The notes under the pieces are model-generated. The model was not told the origin of the DNA and did not search any database. It worked only from the letters and a program-made list of their open reading frames with translations. Below, in pieces: positions 62,768-64,000 of a DNA stretch of 64,000 nt. The DNA comes from Chitinophaga eiseniae (lineage in GTDB: Bacteria; Bacteroidota; Bacteroidia; Chitinophagales; Chitinophagaceae), in the NCBI RefSeq assembly GCF_012641265.1, contig NZ_JABAHZ010000001.1:1116001-1180000 (forward strand), read 5' to 3'. Positions within the stretch are counted from its first letter, which is position 1, and each line of letters begins with the position of its first letter. The position numbers were made by a program, and so were the translations under genes.

Positions 62768-64000
62768 TTAGTTGCGTTTTGGTAAATTCATGTTATAAAA
62801 GATGCCCAGCTGAAAGCCTATCCAGGTTTTCACATTTCCATTACTGCCATAGTTATCGCTGAGCGTATAGGGAGGTTTGGGCAGCGTAAAAAAAGCATTC
62901 ATCGCTTCCATACCTGGTTTATCCAGCGCCTGGAATTTGCCATTAAAATCATAATAACGCATGACCATGCGATTAAAGGATAATCCCCCTTGCAGGCTAA
63001 AATGATGGCCTAATTTTTTTTCTGCTATCAGTGCCAGTTTCAAGTGTTGCGTTTTCATCGTGGAAACTAACGTCATAGTGTCCCAGGATTGTTTGAGCTG
63101 GCCGGTAGTCCCTTGCAGGTGTAGCCGCCAATCATCCGACAATCGTATAGAGGTACCTGCGCCCCAGCGCAGGCTGGAATTGCTAAAGTCGCTGCTCCAG
63201 GAGCCGATGCCATACAGAAAAGGGAATCCCAGTTGCACGGTGGGGTTTACATAATTCATTTCATCTGCCGATACGCCGGCGTTGAGCAGGAAGGCAAAGG
63301 GGCGTCGTTCGCTGCTTCCATTCCCTTTCATAGCCGCCGGCCGTTGATAGCGGCTGGCAAAGGTTTCCTGCAGCCATGATTGCAGCGCGCTGGTTTTGCC
63401 GGTAGCAGTTGCCCTGGCCTTATCGGTTATCGGTGGTTTTGTTTTATCCGCAGCCGTATCTTTTCCTGGGACGATAACAGGCATATACTGAGAGGAATCG
63501 TTTCCTTTTTTCCAATGCCATCCCGGACGCCAGGACCATCCGCCCGTTAAGGTCAGTTGCCTGGAACTATCTGCTGGCGGGTATAGCCGGCTAAATGCCG
63601 TGTCTTTTTTTGAAAGCGTCCATGCGGTATCTGCCATGAAAAGACGGATAGCCGTATCAAAGTTGGTGGGTATAGCGGGAGAAGGATATCGTGGAGGCAG
63701 CGTATGTAATTGTTGACGCCATGGGGTAATAAGAGGGGCTGGCGCTTTCGTCTTAGCGGTCATTTTCGTTACCGGATGTGCCGGCGCCGGTTTAGCACCG
63801 GGAGGTGGATTATCAATGAAGATAATGTGTTCGCCTAAAATCGTATAGTAGATACCGGTATATTGCCTGATCTCCGCCAGCAGCTTTGCCATAGACCTGG
63901 TGCCGCTACCCACGCGGATGATACGGCCCGGTGGAAACTTGCGGGTGTTCAGCGAAAAGCGCGCGCCCGTCTGCCGGCTGATTATTCCCAACAGCGAATC
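62768..64000 (-). CDS. STN-domain outer-membrane protein, 5' end cut
   Basis: The frame stays open to the window edge, so the start lies beyond 64000; the visible part is about 410 residues. It begins with an STN-like domain (DSLLGIISRQTGARFSLNTRKFPPG ... YTGIYYTILGEHIIFIDNP, about residues 1-65), then a Pro/Lys/Thr-rich linker (to about residue 240) and a C-terminal beta-barrel-like part with aromatic strands ending in GFQLGIFYNMNLPKRN. STN domains receive or send signals at the outer membrane, often with FecR/ECF systems, and such partners could lie upstream outside the window. Confidence 0.7.
   Translation of the reverse strand, partial: DSLLGIISRQTGARFSLNTRKFPPGRIIRVGSGTRSMAKLLAEIRQYTGIYYTILGEHIIFIDNPPPGAKPAPAHPVTKMTAKTKAPAPLITPWRQQLHTLPPRYPSPAIPTNFDTAIRLFMADTAWTLSKKDTAFSRLYPPADSSRQLTLTGGWSWRPGWHWKKGNDSSQYMPVIVPGKDTAADKTKPPITDKARATATGKTSALQSWLQETFASRYQRPAAMKGNGSSERRPFAFLLNAGVSADEMNYVNPTVQLGFPFLYGIGSWSSDFSNSSLRWGAGTSIRLSDDWRLHLQGTTGQLKQSWDTMTLVSTMKTQHLKLALIAEKKLGHHFSLQGGLSFNRMVMRYYDFNGKFQALDKPGMEAMNAFFTLPKPPYTLSDNYGSNGNVKTWIGFQLGIFYNMNLPKRN

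Overview
The window looks like an ordinary chromosomal segment of a Bacteroidota bacterium, most likely Chitinophagaceae (Chitinophaga-like). The evidence is a SusC/SusD pair, an ECF sigma/FecR pair, lipoproteins with Bacteroidota-type signal peptides, a KirBac channel, a CarboxypepD-reg TonB receptor, and several promoters of the Bacteroidota type (TTTG, about 20 bases, TAnnTTTG). I see no phage, insertion sequence, CRISPR array, tRNA or rRNA. The left edge cuts through the 5' part of rnpB (RNase P RNA, minus strand). The right edge cuts the 5' end of an STN-domain outer-membrane gene.

Layout. 1-3.5 kb: rnpB 5' end, a DUF2027/Smr protein, DoxX, an amino-acid permease. 3.6-10 kb: a tight minus-strand operon bioD - 5-formyl-THF cyclo-ligase - lpxK - rnr - polyprenyl synthase; RNase R carries a roughly 350-residue tail rich in Lys, Ala and Pro with 22-residue tandem repeats. 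10-18.6 kb: cystathionine beta-synthase, a cobalamin/metal-binding receptor homologue, a Rieske lipoprotein, an alpha/beta hydrolase, fructose-bisphosphate aldolase, accD-smpB-TPR-like lipoprotein, thioredoxin, an isoprenylcysteine methyltransferase-like protein. 18.6-23.2 kb: susD/susC without neighbouring enzymes or regulators, with a promoter about 310 bases upstream. 23.7-32.8 kb: rnhA, acyl-CoA carboxylase beta, DinB, a MarR-GNAT fusion divergent from a sodium:solute symporter, a KirBac channel, and a redox group (FrnE/DsbA, HxlR, quinone-oxidoreductase-like). 32.8-42.8 kb: DEAD-box helicase, fatty-acid hydroxylase and Crp regulator, sugar-phosphate isomerase-like Tat protein, AraC, ECF sigma/FecR, AraC-like regulator, LysR and MFS exporter. 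42.8-54.8 kb: TonB receptor, GH43, a large AsmA-like protein, TetR/GIY-YIG, two small membrane proteins, TetR/FabF, an outer-membrane barrel. 54.9-64 kb: tricorn-like S41 protease, cold-shock protein, metallophosphoesterase, sterol desaturase, YedY-like oxidoreductase, methyltransferase and the partial STN gene.

The most unusual signal is a family of four long intergenic palindromes (11444-11560, 14877-15000, 24252-24359, 29245-29367). Their arms are built from a degenerate 7-base unit (GCTTTNN) ending in a shared ACAATAGC-type core, while the inner part differs between copies but still pairs with itself. Other points worth attention are operator palindromes lying inside promoter spacers for the MarR gene and both TetR genes, a 16-bp direct repeat next to the Crp gene, a hairpin that would enclose the TonB-receptor start codon, and a Rieske protein with abnormal ligand spacing. 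All functions are inferred by reading the sequence; no database search was run.
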